A DNA stretch of 64,000 nt from the NCBI GenBank assembly GCA_021802545.1, contig JAJZRS010000005.1, forward strand, positions 1-64,000, given 5' to 3'. Origin of the DNA: Pseudomonadota bacterium. Lineage in GTDB: Bacteria; Pseudomonadota; Gammaproteobacteria; Burkholderiales; JABEVD01. A program made the position numbers and the translations under genes. Shown here in pieces: positions 1 to 10,119 of the stretch; position 1 is the stretch's first letter, and every line of letters starts with the position of its first letter. Under the pieces are notes generated by a model. That model was not told the DNA's origin. It did no database searches and saw only the letters and a program-made list of their open reading frames with translations.

Positions 1-2276
1 ATCTTGATGAAGTCGATGACGAACAGATAGGCGATCACGGCGACAATCAGGCCGAGCACAAGATCGACCGGTATGGGCGCCATCAGGATGCCTCGGGTGG
101 AAAGGATCCCGACGGCGAGAATATCGAAAAGGCTCGCGGTCAGCAGCCATTTGCTCGGGACCGAACTCCAGAAATGTTTCCTTTCTCGAACCAGATAAAC
201 GTTCCCCTGGCCGGTTAATACCAGCATGACGAAAACGAGCGTCTGCAGTTCTTTCAATGGAAGATGAAGCCAGTCTCGTCCGACGAAAAAAACGGTGAAG
301 GAAAGAATCAGCACGAAAGCTGCCAGGATGCCAGCGGTCGCCATCAGCTGGGGAACGTTCCAGCGTTCCGGCTTTTTCGAATAGGAAACGTTGTCCGTCG
401 CGATCGACATGGTCACGAAGTCGTTAGTGAATAGAAGCAGGACGATCAGCATCGGCGTGATGACGAAAACACCTGTCAACATCACGCCTACGCTCATGAA
501 GATCGCGATTTCCATGGTCTTGATGATCTTGTTGAGCGTGTAGGTCAGCATGCGCTGGTAAATTCGCCTGCTCGTCCTGACCGCCTCTGCCATGTCAGAC
601 AGTCCCGGCCTGGTGAGAACGAGGCTGGCGGCTGCCTTGGCGACGTCCGTCGCATTCGCCACTGCGATCCCGACTTCGGCCTGCTTCAGAGCAGGCGCGT
701 CGTTGACGCCGTCCCCGCTCATGCCGACCACCTGCCCCGCCCGCTGCACTTCCTGTACCAGACTGTACTTGTCTTCCGGCAGCACTCTCGCATAGACGTC
801 GTAATCCAGTACATGACGCTTCATTTCGTCGCCCATGTGTTCCGGCGGGCAAACGCGATTCCCAATCCCGACTTGTTCTGCTATCGCTCGGGCTGTGGCA
901 GCCCCGTCACCGGATACCATCAATACGCGCACGCCGAGATCGTGTAGCTCGTCAATCAGCGATTTCGAATCGGTCCTGGGCGGATCCTGAAGGCCGACGA
1001 ATCCCGCGAGGGTCATGACATCCTGTTCGACTGCGACGGCCAGGATGCGCGATCCGTCGGAGCCAAGGCTCTCGGCGTCCGCACCTTTCCCTGCAAGGGA
1101 GGAGATGACTCCCGGTGCTCCCTTGAGCACGTGCATCGTTTTTCCGTCCTGCTCGAAATAAGCCTCCGAGCGCTTTGTCTCCGGATCGAAAGGAACGAAT
1201 TTCACGCGTATCGGCATGCCTTCGAGCACTCCCCTCAATCTGGCAGCTTCCAGAATGGCGAGGTCGATTGGGTCCTGGGTGGCTTCGTCGCATGCGAGCG
1301 CTGCAAGACGAAGAAGCGCTTCTTCAGAGAAGGATCCATGGGGATGGAGCATGGAAAGCGCAAGCCTGTTCTGGGTGATGGTGCCTGTCTTGTCTGTGGC
1401 CAGCACTTCCATCGATGCGGCATCCTCGATCGCGGAAAGACGCGTCACCAGCACCCCGCTTTTGGCGAGTTCCACTGCGCCGAGGGCCGTGGCAAGCGTA
1501 TAGGTTGCCGGAAGCGCAATGGGGACGGAGGCTACAAGCAGGATCAGCGCAAAAGGGACGATTTCGGCGATCTGAATACCGTAGGCGAAGGTATAGACGA
1601 GCAGCGCCGCGACGAGCGCGATGTCCATTGCGACAAGATACCTGACGATCTTGAAGATCAGCGTTTCGAGATGGCTCGCCGTCTTTGCGCTGCGCACGAG
1701 CTCTGCTGTCTTTCCGAAATAGGTTCGCGCGCCCGTTGCGGTCACTTCGCCTGTAGCCTCGCCGCGCTTGACGATGACACCGGCATAGGCGGTACTGCCT
1801 GGCGTACCTTCGACGGGCAGGGCTTCTCCCGTCAGGGAAGACTGGTCGAGCTGACCCTGCCCTTCAACGAGGCGCATGTCGGCGGGAACGAAATCTCCCA
1901 TCCTCAGGTAAACCACGTCGCCCGGAACGAGATCCTGAGCCAGGACCATTTTCCAGGCATCGTCACGCAGGACCCTTACCCTGATTTCAAGCCGGCTCTT
2001 CAGCAAGGCAAGCGCATTGTCGGCGCGGCTTTCCTGAATGAAGCTCAGGATCGCATTGAATACAAGCAAAGCGCAGATGACGACAGCCTCATCCCGTTTT
2101 CCAAGAAAGAGCTGAAGGGCGATCGTTGCCTCGAGCATCCAGGGGACCGGCGCCCAGAATTTCCTGAGGAAGGAAATCCACGGACTGCGTCGATCTTCAT
2201 AGATCGCGTTCGGTCCGAATTGAAGCAGCAGGTTCCTCGCTTCTTCGCTGGTCAATCCCTTTGTGGCTACAGACAT
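1..2276 (-). CDS. P3A-type plasma-membrane proton-efflux P-type ATPase, C-terminus cut by window edge
   Basis: The frame opens with ATG at 2276 and is still open at base 1, giving about 758 residues. Seen: an N-terminal cation-ATPase segment, the actuator motif SLTGEALP, the membrane motif VPIALPATYTLA, the phosphorylation motif DKTGTITQN with Asp about residue 295, and the hinge motif SGDGVNDAPA. The short N-terminus, absence of heavy-metal domains and the VPIALP form point to the P3A H+-ATPase family, which expels protons across the inner membrane using ATP. Oddity: the nucleotide-domain motif is VSGDGAATA where the family usually has TGD followed by a polar residue. The closest alternative would be another P-type cation pump, but the P3A signature is strong. 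The gene stands alone on this strand; its 5' side is a 476-bp spacer. Confidence 0.9.
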   Translation of the reverse strand, partial: MSVATKGLTSEEARNLLLQFGPNAIYEDRRSPWISFLRKFWAPVPWMLEATIALQLFLGKRDEAVVICALLVFNAILSFIQESRADNALALLKSRLEIRVRVLRDDAWKMVLAQDLVPGDVVYLRMGDFVPADMRLVEGQGQLDQSSLTGEALPVEGTPGSTAYAGVIVKRGEATGEVTATGARTYFGKTAELVRSAKTASHLETLIFKIVRYLVAMDIALVAALLVYTFAYGIQIAEIVPFALILLVASVPIALPATYTLATALGAVELAKSGVLVTRLSAIEDAASMEVLATDKTGTITQNRLALSMLHPHGSFSEEALLRLAALACDEATQDPIDLAILEAARLRGVLEGMPIRVKFVPFDPETKRSEAYFEQDGKTMHVLKGAPGVISSLAGKGADAESLGSDGSRILAVAVEQDVMTLAGFVGLQDPPRTDSKSLIDELHDLGVRVLMVSGDGAATARAIAEQVGIGNRVCPPEHMGDEMKRHVLDYDVYARVLPEDKYSLVQEVQRAGQVVGMSGDGVNDAPALKQAEVGIAVANATDVAKAAASLVLTRPGLSDMAEAVRTSRRIYQRMLTYTLNKIIKTMEIAIFMSVGVMLTGVFVITPMLIVLLLFTNDFVTMSIATDNVSYSKKPERWNVPQLMATAGILAAFVLILSFTVFFVGRDWLHLPLKELQTLVFVMLVLTGQGNVYLVRERKHFWSSVPSKWLLTASLFDILAVGILSTRGILMAPIPVDLVLGLIVAVIAYLFVIDFIK

Positions 2277-2752
2277 TGTTGGATGAATGAACTCATGCGT
2301 CCGAATGAAGGCATCTCTGGAATTATATTCAACGCATGCAAGGGAATCGATTAATTTATATTTATCCAGCGTGATACCAGGAAACTGACTGGACGTTTTT
2401 CGGCCCTTATGCCGGTCGGGTGCCTGATCACATCGGGCAGGAATGCGCCGATTATCTGCCGTTTAATCTCGGATGGCTCGATCGGCGGCAAAGGGCACCG
2501 ACCACCCATTGACGCAGCCATCGTCGATCTTGCATAAAAAGCCAGTGACGGCTTCCTGGCGCATCGCCGAATACGAACGCCATGCCCTTGCTCCTGTCGG
2601 TAAATCATTTGGACTAGCAATTCATACGGCTGATAATCTGACTAACTCGTCCTATAGATCCATGAATCAACCGCTAGACCGACAGAAATCATGGTCCATG
2701 CAGAATATCCCTATTAATTAGACGATTATTCAAGGTAGAATAATTCCATGTC
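2277..2752. other. 476-bp intergenic stretch, no supported gene
   Basis: The spacer lies between two divergently transcribed genes. Two short open frames (2351-2620 minus, 2473-2721 plus) have no recognisable domain and no good ribosome site. A plus-strand frame around 2390-2514 reads as protein-like (residues WTFFGPYAGRVPDHIGQ and onward) but has no clear start and ends at a TGA, so it may be a decayed remnant. The last 100 bases are AT-rich and probably hold the promoter of the downstream signalling gene. Confidence 0.4.
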
Positions 2753-5221
2753 TTGACCTTGAGAATCTGCATTGTGGTCGACCCCAAGCAGAAAATAACA
2801 GCAATTGATTCCCTCTACGAAAGTATCCTGAACTTCGTTCCGGTTGGCGTGTACATCTGGCGCCACTATGCGGATGAGACGATGGGGTTCGAGTACGTCA
2901 GCCCTCCGTTCTGCCAATTGCTCGGACTCGACGCAAAGACCATCCTTGAGGATTACCGGTGTACCTTCGACATCGTTCATCCAGACGATATCGAATCCTT
3001 GAATCAGTACAACCAGAAAGCGCGCGAGTCCCTGACGGTATTCAATTGGACAGGCCGTTTTCTGGTTCATGGCAAGGTGCGCTGGATGCGCATCAAGGCT
3101 GATCCAACGCCTGAAGCAGACGGCGGCAGTTTGTGGATCGGCGCCATCAGCGACGTCACTGACCTGAAGACGGCGGAACTCGCGCTTCAGGAATCCGGCA
3201 AGACCTACGAGTCGCTGTTTACCAACATGCTCAACAGCTTCGCCCATTGCCGAATGATTTACGAAAGCGACATCCCTGTCGATTATGAAATCCTCAGGGT
3301 CAATCCAGCTTACGTAAGAGTTACGGGACTCAAGGACGTCGAGGGTAAAAGGATCAGCGAAGTCATTCCGGGATATTGCGAGCAAAGCTCGGAATCGCTC
3401 GAGAAATTCGACCAGGTGGTCAAGTCGGGTATCCCGGCGAGATGGGAACATTACTTGAGCCTGCTCGACAGATGGTACTCGTTCATGATTTACCGCCCTG
3501 CAGAGGGGGAATTCGTACTGATCAGTGAGGACATCACCGAAAGAAAGCATGACGAGGAGTCGCTTCAACAGGCTGACATGGTGTTCAGAAGCACCGGAGA
3601 AGCCATTGTACTGACCGATGCGGATAACAACATCATCGCAGTCAACCCGGCCTTTACAGAAATCACGGGCTACAACGAATCCGAAGTCATCGGAAAGAAC
3701 CCCAGAATTCTCAGCTCCGGCCTTCAGGACACGTCTTTCTATCAGGCGATGTGGCGCCAATTGAATGAACAGGATAGATGGCAAGGAGAAATTCTGAATC
3801 GTCGCAAGACAGGCGAGGTTTACGCCGAACAACTGTCGATCAACATCATCAGGAGCGGTGGCGGAAAAGTCTATCGCCATGTCGCCCTATTTTCGGACGT
3901 CACCGAGAAAAAGCGTACTGAGGAAATCATCTGGCGCCAGGCCAATTACGATGCCCTGACCAGCTTGCCCAACCGCAGGATGTTTCTGGATAGATTTGCC
4001 CACCAGTTGAAACAGGCGAATCGGTCCGGCGAAAAACTTGCTTTACTGTTCGTCGATCTCGACCGATTCAAAGATATCAACGACACCCTCGGTCATCTGG
4101 TCGGAGACGAGATGCTCATGGAGGCAGCCAGTCGCCTCAAGGAATGCATCAGAGAAACGGACATGGTCTCTCGCCTTGGAGGAGACGAATTCACGGTCAT
4201 CCTCAATCACCTTCAGTCGGTAGGGGATGTTGACCATGTTCTGCAATCCATCTTGTCCAGGCTTTCCAGGCCCTACATGATCGGCAGCGAGCGCATCTTT
4301 TCTTCGGCGAGCATCGGCATAGCTGTTTACCCGGACGACTCGATCCAGCCTGAAGAACTGCTCAAATTTGCCGATCAGGCCATGTATGTAGCCAAACAGG
4401 AAGGCAGGAATCGCTACAGCTTCTATACCCATGAATTGCAGGAAACCGCTCGGGAGCGAATCCACATGTTGTCGGAATTGCAGGGTGCGCTTGCTTCGAA
4501 TCAGTTCAGGGTGTATTTCCAGCCTATCGTGGAACTCGCAACAGGACAAGTTCACAAGGCTGAAGCCTTGTTGCGCTGGCAGCATCCGAACCGCGGACTG
4601 GTGAGCCCATCAACCTTCATCCCGCTGACGGAAGAGACGGGGCAGATCATCGAGATCGGCGACTGGGTGTTCCGCGAATCGATGGGCTGGGTGAAGCGAT
4701 GGAATGATTTATCGAATGAAGGCTTCCAGATCAGCATCAACAAGTCCCCCGTGCAGTTTCGGGCAAGCCATCATGCCGGTACATCCTGGCTTGCGTATCT
4801 CGAAGAACTGGGACTGTCAGGACACAACCTGGTGATTGAAATTACCGAAGGCATGCTACTCAATCAAGACGACCAGACCTTGAACAAACTCATACAGTAT
4901 CGCGATTCCGGAATCCAGGTGTCGATCGACGATTTCGGCACAGGTTACTCGGCGCTCTCCTATCTTCAGCGATTCGATATCGACTATCTCAAGATTGATC
5001 AGTCCTTCGTGCGCAACATGGCAGTTGACTCTTCAGATCTGGCCTTGTGCGAAGCAATTGTCGTCATGGCGCACAAATTGGGCCTAAACGTCATCGCGGA
5101 AGGGATAGAAACCATTGAACAGCGGGACCTACTGACATCAATCGGATGCGATTACGGGCAAGGATTTTATTTTGCCAAACCCATGCCGGGAGAAGAGTTC
5201 GAAAAGTTGCTGTATTCATAA
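2753..5221 (+). CDS. PAS-PAS-PAS-GGDEF-EAL cyclic-di-GMP signalling protein
   Basis: A protein of about 822 residues with no predicted membrane segment. Three PAS-like domains occupy roughly residues 20-140, 150-270 and 275-400, followed by a GGDEF domain (motif SRLGGDEF, 476-480) and an EAL domain (EALLRW from residue 604). The diguanylate cyclase half keeps the inhibitory site (RETD, five residues before GGDEF). The phosphodiesterase half keeps EAL, ISINKS, EITEG, DDFGTGYS, LKID and AEGIET, so both activities look intact. It probably makes or degrades c-di-GMP in response to a PAS-sensed signal. The start is uncertain: TTG at 2753 opens the frame, GTG at 2774 is an alternative, and an ATG at 2748 is out of frame and followed at once by TGA. 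It is monocistronic. Confidence 0.92.
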   Translation: MTLRICIVVDPKQKITAIDSLYESILNFVPVGVYIWRHYADETMGFEYVSPPFCQLLGLDAKTILEDYRCTFDIVHPDDIESLNQYNQKARESLTVFNWTGRFLVHGKVRWMRIKADPTPEADGGSLWIGAISDVTDLKTAELALQESGKTYESLFTNMLNSFAHCRMIYESDIPVDYEILRVNPAYVRVTGLKDVEGKRISEVIPGYCEQSSESLEKFDQVVKSGIPARWEHYLSLLDRWYSFMIYRPAEGEFVLISEDITERKHDEESLQQADMVFRSTGEAIVLTDADNNIIAVNPAFTEITGYNESEVIGKNPRILSSGLQDTSFYQAMWRQLNEQDRWQGEILNRRKTGEVYAEQLSINIIRSGGGKVYRHVALFSDVTEKKRTEEIIWRQANYDALTSLPNRRMFLDRFAHQLKQANRSGEKLALLFVDLDRFKDINDTLGHLVGDEMLMEAASRLKECIRETDMVSRLGGDEFTVILNHLQSVGDVDHVLQSILSRLSRPYMIGSERIFSSASIGIAVYPDDSIQPEELLKFADQAMYVAKQEGRNRYSFYTHELQETARERIHMLSELQGALASNQFRVYFQPIVELATGQVHKAEALLRWQHPNRGLVSPSTFIPLTEETGQIIEIGDWVFRESMGWVKRWNDLSNEGFQISINKSPVQFRASHHAGTSWLAYLEELGLSGHNLVIEITEGMLLNQDDQTLNKLIQYRDSGIQVSIDDFGTGYSALSYLQRFDIDYLKIDQSFVRNMAVDSSDLALCEAIVVMAHKLGLNVIAEGIETIEQRDLLTSIGCDYGQGFYFAKPMPGEEFEKLLYS

Positions 5222-5627
5222 TTCAACATCGAAGAGGCTGATTTCAAAATGATGCCGCCCTGTCGAATAATAAAATGTGGCAATACTGGAGGGCCGCCTT
5301 TGGCACGTGGAGCACCAGTTCGCTGAAATAGAAAGCAGCCATTCGCGGTAAAGAACCGTGGAACGGCAGGTTCCGTCACCTACCGGCCCGACTTGGTGAA
5401 ACTGACCTACGGCCGTTTTGTGGCCGAAATTCGGTCATAGTGGATTCAAGACGTTATTTATCGCCACAATTGAAACAACAATGCTTGTTCTCAAAAAGAA
5501 AGGTGCCCGAAGGCACCTTGAAATCCGCATCAAGGGGGTAAATGCGGCAGGTGAAGGCTGGATCAAATATCGTGCTTCATTGCATAGAAATGAATGATGT
5601 CCTCAGACGATGCGGAGAATGTCGCTG
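5222..5627. other. Intergenic stretch with a minus-strand terminator, otherwise empty
   Basis: This is the convergent spacer between the GGDEF/EAL gene and the small membrane-protein operon. Apart from the terminator at 5493-5519 and a short inverted repeat around 5410-5430 (CGGCC paired with GGCCG), I see no gene. The short open frames here have no recognisable protein character. Base composition resembles the flanks. Confidence 0.4.
5493..5519 (-). terminator. Intrinsic terminator of the small membrane-protein operon
   Basis: On the minus strand an 8-bp perfect stem (AAGGTGCC / GGCACCTT) with a TTCG tetraloop is followed by TCTTTTT. The plus-strand reading has no T-run, so it ends minus-strand transcription, 108 bp after the last small gene. 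Confidence 0.85.
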
Positions 5628-5759
5628 TTACCTCATGTGCGGAGCAATGAAGTAGTAGAAAACGAATGTTGCCGCGATATTGAAAACAACGATGAACGCG
5701 AGAACTTCAAGTCCGATGGCAAGGTAGTTAGGACCGGCCTGATCGTTTTTCCTGTTCAT
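5628..5759 (-). CDS. 43-aa single-pass membrane protein, unknown function
   Basis: Reads MNRKNDQAGP then a hydrophobic segment (about residues 13-38) and ends IAPHMR. The ATG overlaps the TGA of the preceding 40-aa gene (ATGA at 5759-5756), so translation is probably coupled. I do not recognise a family. The polar Asn/Lys/Asp N-terminus and short cationic C-terminus are typical of small accessory subunits of membrane complexes, which is inference only. Support comes from the coupled junctions on both sides of its neighbour, codon use like real genes, and the terminator just downstream. Confidence 0.7.
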   Translation of the reverse strand: MNRKNDQAGPNYLAIGLEVLAFIVVFNIAATFVFYYFIAPHMR

Positions 5760-5878
5760 TGCAGTCCCAGCCACTTGTCGATCAGACCAATGCGCTCGAG
5801 CACGATGAAGAGGACGATACCCAAGACAAACCCTATTCCGAAGGGCAAAATCAGTTGGTGGATGGCGAGGTCATTCAT
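5756..5878 (-). CDS. 40-aa single-pass membrane protein, unknown function
   Basis: Begins MNDLAIHQLILPFG, has one hydrophobic helix (about residues 9-27) and ends LIDKWLGLQ. Its ATG overlaps the TGA of the 146-aa gene and its own TGA overlaps the ATG of the 43-aa gene, both as ATGA. Two back-to-back couplings in frames this short are hard to explain unless all three are translated as one unit. No family recognised. Confidence 0.7.
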   Translation of the reverse strand: MNDLAIHQLILPFGIGFVLGIVLFIVLERIGLIDKWLGLQ

Positions 5879-6315
5879 GACAATTCTCCTTTGATGATTG
5901 CGTTTTTACTTCCTGCATTTCCTCCACCATAAGCACCAGCCATCACCTCGCCGATTATTCCGCCAAAATTAGCGGATTCGACGGCGAGTATGATGCAGGG
6001 TCCCCAGTAAAAGAGATTGAGCTGGTAGAAGAAGTCGCCGTGCGGATGAAAATAGTGCAGGTGAAGAAAGCTCGCACTCCTCACCGCGAGCGGAGGGATG
6101 CAGGCAAGATATTTCCCGCCCTTGAATCCGTATATTTTCGAGACGAAAAGGCCGGTTGCAAATGGCACCAGGAAAATGTCCATCATCCACGGGAAGGTGA
6201 AAGTTGTCATTCCCGAGAATATTTCTATCTTGACGCCGAGCAGCATGTCGCCGAGAAAATTCACGACAATTCCGGCAAGCACGGCCGCAACCCCAATTTT
6301 CTGTTTCCGGTTCAT
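5875..6315 (-). CDS. 146-aa multi-pass membrane protein with a His-rich motif, unknown function
   Basis: First gene of a three-gene operon. ATG at 6315 follows a near-perfect ribosome site (AGGAGG, 6-7 bases upstream). Three to four hydrophobic segments are visible, about residues 6-27, 40-62, 70-88 and 98-125. Between the middle and last segments lies a His cluster, HLHYFHPHGDFF, which could bind a metal or haem; that is inference. A Gly-rich stretch (GAYGGGN) precedes the C-terminus. I do not recognise the family. It is divergent from the MocR-type regulator at 6425, a usual arrangement for a regulator and its target, so its expression may respond to an amino compound or a vitamin B6-linked signal. 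Confidence 0.8.
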   Translation of the reverse strand: MNRKQKIGVAAVLAGIVVNFLGDMLLGVKIEIFSGMTTFTFPWMMDIFLVPFATGLFVSKIYGFKGGKYLACIPPLAVRSASFLHLHYFHPHGDFFYQLNLFYWGPCIILAVESANFGGIIGEVMAGAYGGGNAGSKNAIIKGELS

Positions 6316-6377
6316 GTTTTCCTCCTGATACGGGTCTGCACGGTGTTTACATTAACGGACAATGGACGCACAATACA

Positions 6378-6412
6378 TGTACACTTAATCTATTGGTCAT
6401 CGGTACTGTACA
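6378..6412. promoter_or_regulatory. Candidate MocR operator: two TGTACA repeats
   Basis: In the 109-bp divergent spacer, TGTACA occurs at 6378-6383 and again at 6407-6412, 29 bp apart, about three helical turns. MocR-family regulators typically bind repeated sites next to their own gene. The assignment is inference from position and repetition. Confidence 0.45.
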
Positions 6413-6424
6413 GGTTGGGCGACC

Positions 6425-7825
6425 ATGTCAATTATCAGTCTTGATCCGGGAGATACGCTTCCGCTCATCGATCAGATCGCGAACTCGGTCAGGAAGATGA
6501 TCGACGACAGGGCGCTTCGGGCGGGTTCGCGCATGCCGTCGATCAGGCAGTTCGCCAAGGACCACGGGGTCAGTACGTTCACCGTCGTTCAGGCATATGA
6601 CAGGCTCGTCGCCATGGGTTATCTCCAATCGAGACAGGGTTCCGGATTCTACGTCTTGCAGCGGCACCTGCCGCATTCCTCCGCCGATAGCCACTATGTT
6701 CCGGACAGCGCCGTGGATATCGTCTGGTTGCTAAGAAACTCGCTGGAACACAGATCAAGCAGCACCATGCCGGGCGCATGGTGGCTTCCCGCATCCTGGA
6801 TGGAAGAAACCGGGATAAAGAAGAGCCTGAGGGGACTTGCGCTCAAGAAGGGTGAATTCCTGACGGCCTACGGCACGCCCGCAGGCTATTTCCCTTTGCG
6901 TGAACTCCTGCGCAACAAGCTTGCCGCCATGGGAATCGGCGCAGATGTATCGCAAATCGTGCTGACCTCGGGGGTGACCCATGCCATGGACCTCGTCTCC
7001 AGATATTTCGTCAGGTCGGGGGACACCGTGCTGGTCGACGACCCGGGTTACTTCATCCTGTTCGGGGGACTGAAATCATTTGGCGCCAAGATCGTCGGCG
7101 TCCCCTGGAACTCGGACGGACCTGACACGCACATCATGGAAGAACTGATCAAGGAGCACCATCCCAGGCTTTTCTTCACCAATACAATCCTGCACAATCC
7201 GACCGGCGCGAGCATCAGCCAGCCAGTTGCATATCGAATGCTGCAGCTCGCCGAAAAATACGACCTGATTCTCGTCGAGGATGACATTTATGGCGATTTC
7301 CATCCATCGACCGTGACGCGTCTCGCAACGCTCGACCAGCTCAATCGCGTCATCTACGTCAGCAGCTATTCGAAGACGGTATCGGCCAGCCTCAGGGTGG
7401 GTTTTTTCGCCTGCAACCCAGATCTCGCCGCCAATCTCTGCGACGTCAAGCTATTGACCGGACTCACCACTTCGGAAATCAGCGAGCGGCTGATGTACCA
7501 GCTGCTTACCGAGGGGCACTATCGGAAACACATGGACAAGCTCAGGGCAAAGCTCCTGTCCTCGAGACAGCACGTCATTTCAAGGCTGGAGTCACTCGGC
7601 TTTGCGGTACATTGCGACCCGGAAGGCGGGATGTTCGTCTGGGCGAGACTAGCTGAGAACTGCAATTCTGCGGAAATCGCAGGACTCGCCGCAAAGAAGG
7701 GGATCATGCTCGCACCAGGGAACATGTTCAGGCCGCATCAGGAACCGTCCCCCTGGTTCAGGTTCAATGTTGCACACTGCAACGACGATGCGACTTTCGA
7801 TTTTCTTGCTTCATACACACAATAA
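6425..7825 (+). CDS. MocR-family transcriptional regulator (GntR winged helix plus aminotransferase-like domain)
   Basis: A 466-residue protein. Residues 1-80 form a GntR-type winged helix (MPSIRQFAKDHGVSTFTVVQ, then GYLQSRQGSGFYV). Residues about 120-460 form a fold-type I aminotransferase domain with the PLP lysine in SSYSKTVSASLRVGF. Such proteins use PLP as part of ligand sensing rather than catalysis and regulate vitamin B6, GABA, taurine or transporter genes. The specific ligand cannot be read from the sequence. It is divergent from the small membrane-protein operon at 5628-6315, its most likely target, and may also regulate the transporter at 8120. Confidence 0.92.
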   Translation: MSIISLDPGDTLPLIDQIANSVRKMIDDRALRAGSRMPSIRQFAKDHGVSTFTVVQAYDRLVAMGYLQSRQGSGFYVLQRHLPHSSADSHYVPDSAVDIVWLLRNSLEHRSSSTMPGAWWLPASWMEETGIKKSLRGLALKKGEFLTAYGTPAGYFPLRELLRNKLAAMGIGADVSQIVLTSGVTHAMDLVSRYFVRSGDTVLVDDPGYFILFGGLKSFGAKIVGVPWNSDGPDTHIMEELIKEHHPRLFFTNTILHNPTGASISQPVAYRMLQLAEKYDLILVEDDIYGDFHPSTVTRLATLDQLNRVIYVSSYSKTVSASLRVGFFACNPDLAANLCDVKLLTGLTTSEISERLMYQLLTEGHYRKHMDKLRAKLLSSRQHVISRLESLGFAVHCDPEGGMFVWARLAENCNSAEIAGLAAKKGIMLAPGNMFRPHQEPSPWFRFNVAHCNDDATFDFLASYTQ

Positions 7826-8119
7826 CGATTAATCAGTTTGGCTTTACTTGTCTGGGTCAGTCTCAAACTCGATGGTTTGGCTGTGCCAAATTGAGGAATG
7901 CGAGCGTGTCAGCAATGACCAGCAGCCATGGTTGCAAGATGTCGTCACAGGCACCTTCGGCCGAAATGCGGGAAAAGGCCACGTTGAACGAAGCGTTCCG
8001 GAGTATCGGAACACTTCGATTTTTGGGAGAATGGCGCCTGAATATTCATCAAGTCTGGAGCCAATCTTGCAAATTCATATCGGCGATGACCGCGCAGGCG
8101 TGATTTCCACGCCAGGATC
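7826..8119. other. 294-bp spacer with no supported gene
   Basis: Two overlapping short frames (7848-8123 and 7891-8103) lack domain character, ribosome sites and plausible amino-acid composition. The stretch probably holds the promoter of the transporter at 8120, but no clear -35/-10 pair is visible. Confidence 0.4.
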
Positions 8120-9937
<1,818 letters not shown>

Positions 9938-10017
9938 GCATATCGCAATCTGCTCATAATCTTCTGTTAACAATCAGCCCATACAATGCAATCATCCAGA
10001 CTGCATGAGGGCGAGAC

Positions 10018-10119
10018 ATGTATACCTATGAGATCCTGATCGAGATGGCTATCGAATTCGCTATTCTGTTGCTGCTCATTTGGGTCGAGGAACGCTTCCT
10101 GTCTGCCCGCCATTCCTGA
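10018..10119 (+). CDS. Possible 33-aa membrane miniprotein
   Basis: ATG at 10018 follows GAGGGCGAG and opens a 33-residue frame, MYTYEILIEMAIEF then a run of Ile/Leu (about residues 11-22) and a charged tail (WVEERFLSARHS). The composition fits a single-pass membrane miniprotein. The last 44 bases overlap, antisense, the 3' end of the DUF3025 gene. There is no homology evidence, so this remains tentative. Confidence 0.35.
   Translation: MYTYEILIEMAIEFAILLLLIWVEERFLSARHS

Noticed and set aside
1131-2354. 407-aa plus-strand open frame opposite the P-type ATPase
   Set aside because: It is fully antisense to a gene with all P-type ATPase motifs; its own sequence has no domain pattern and arises from codon bias in high-GC DNA.
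2351-2721. 89-aa minus and 82-aa plus frames before the GGDEF/EAL gene
   Set aside because: They overlap each other antisense and neither has a domain, a ribosome site or a neighbour that supports it.
5405-5440. CGGCC/GGCCG inverted repeat as a terminator or attachment site
   Set aside because: The stem is only 5 bp, without a T-run or a matching copy elsewhere in the window.
5610-5894. 94-aa plus-strand frame over the miniprotein genes
   Set aside because: It is antisense to the two coupled small genes, which have the better evidence (ATGA overlaps, membrane helices, terminator).
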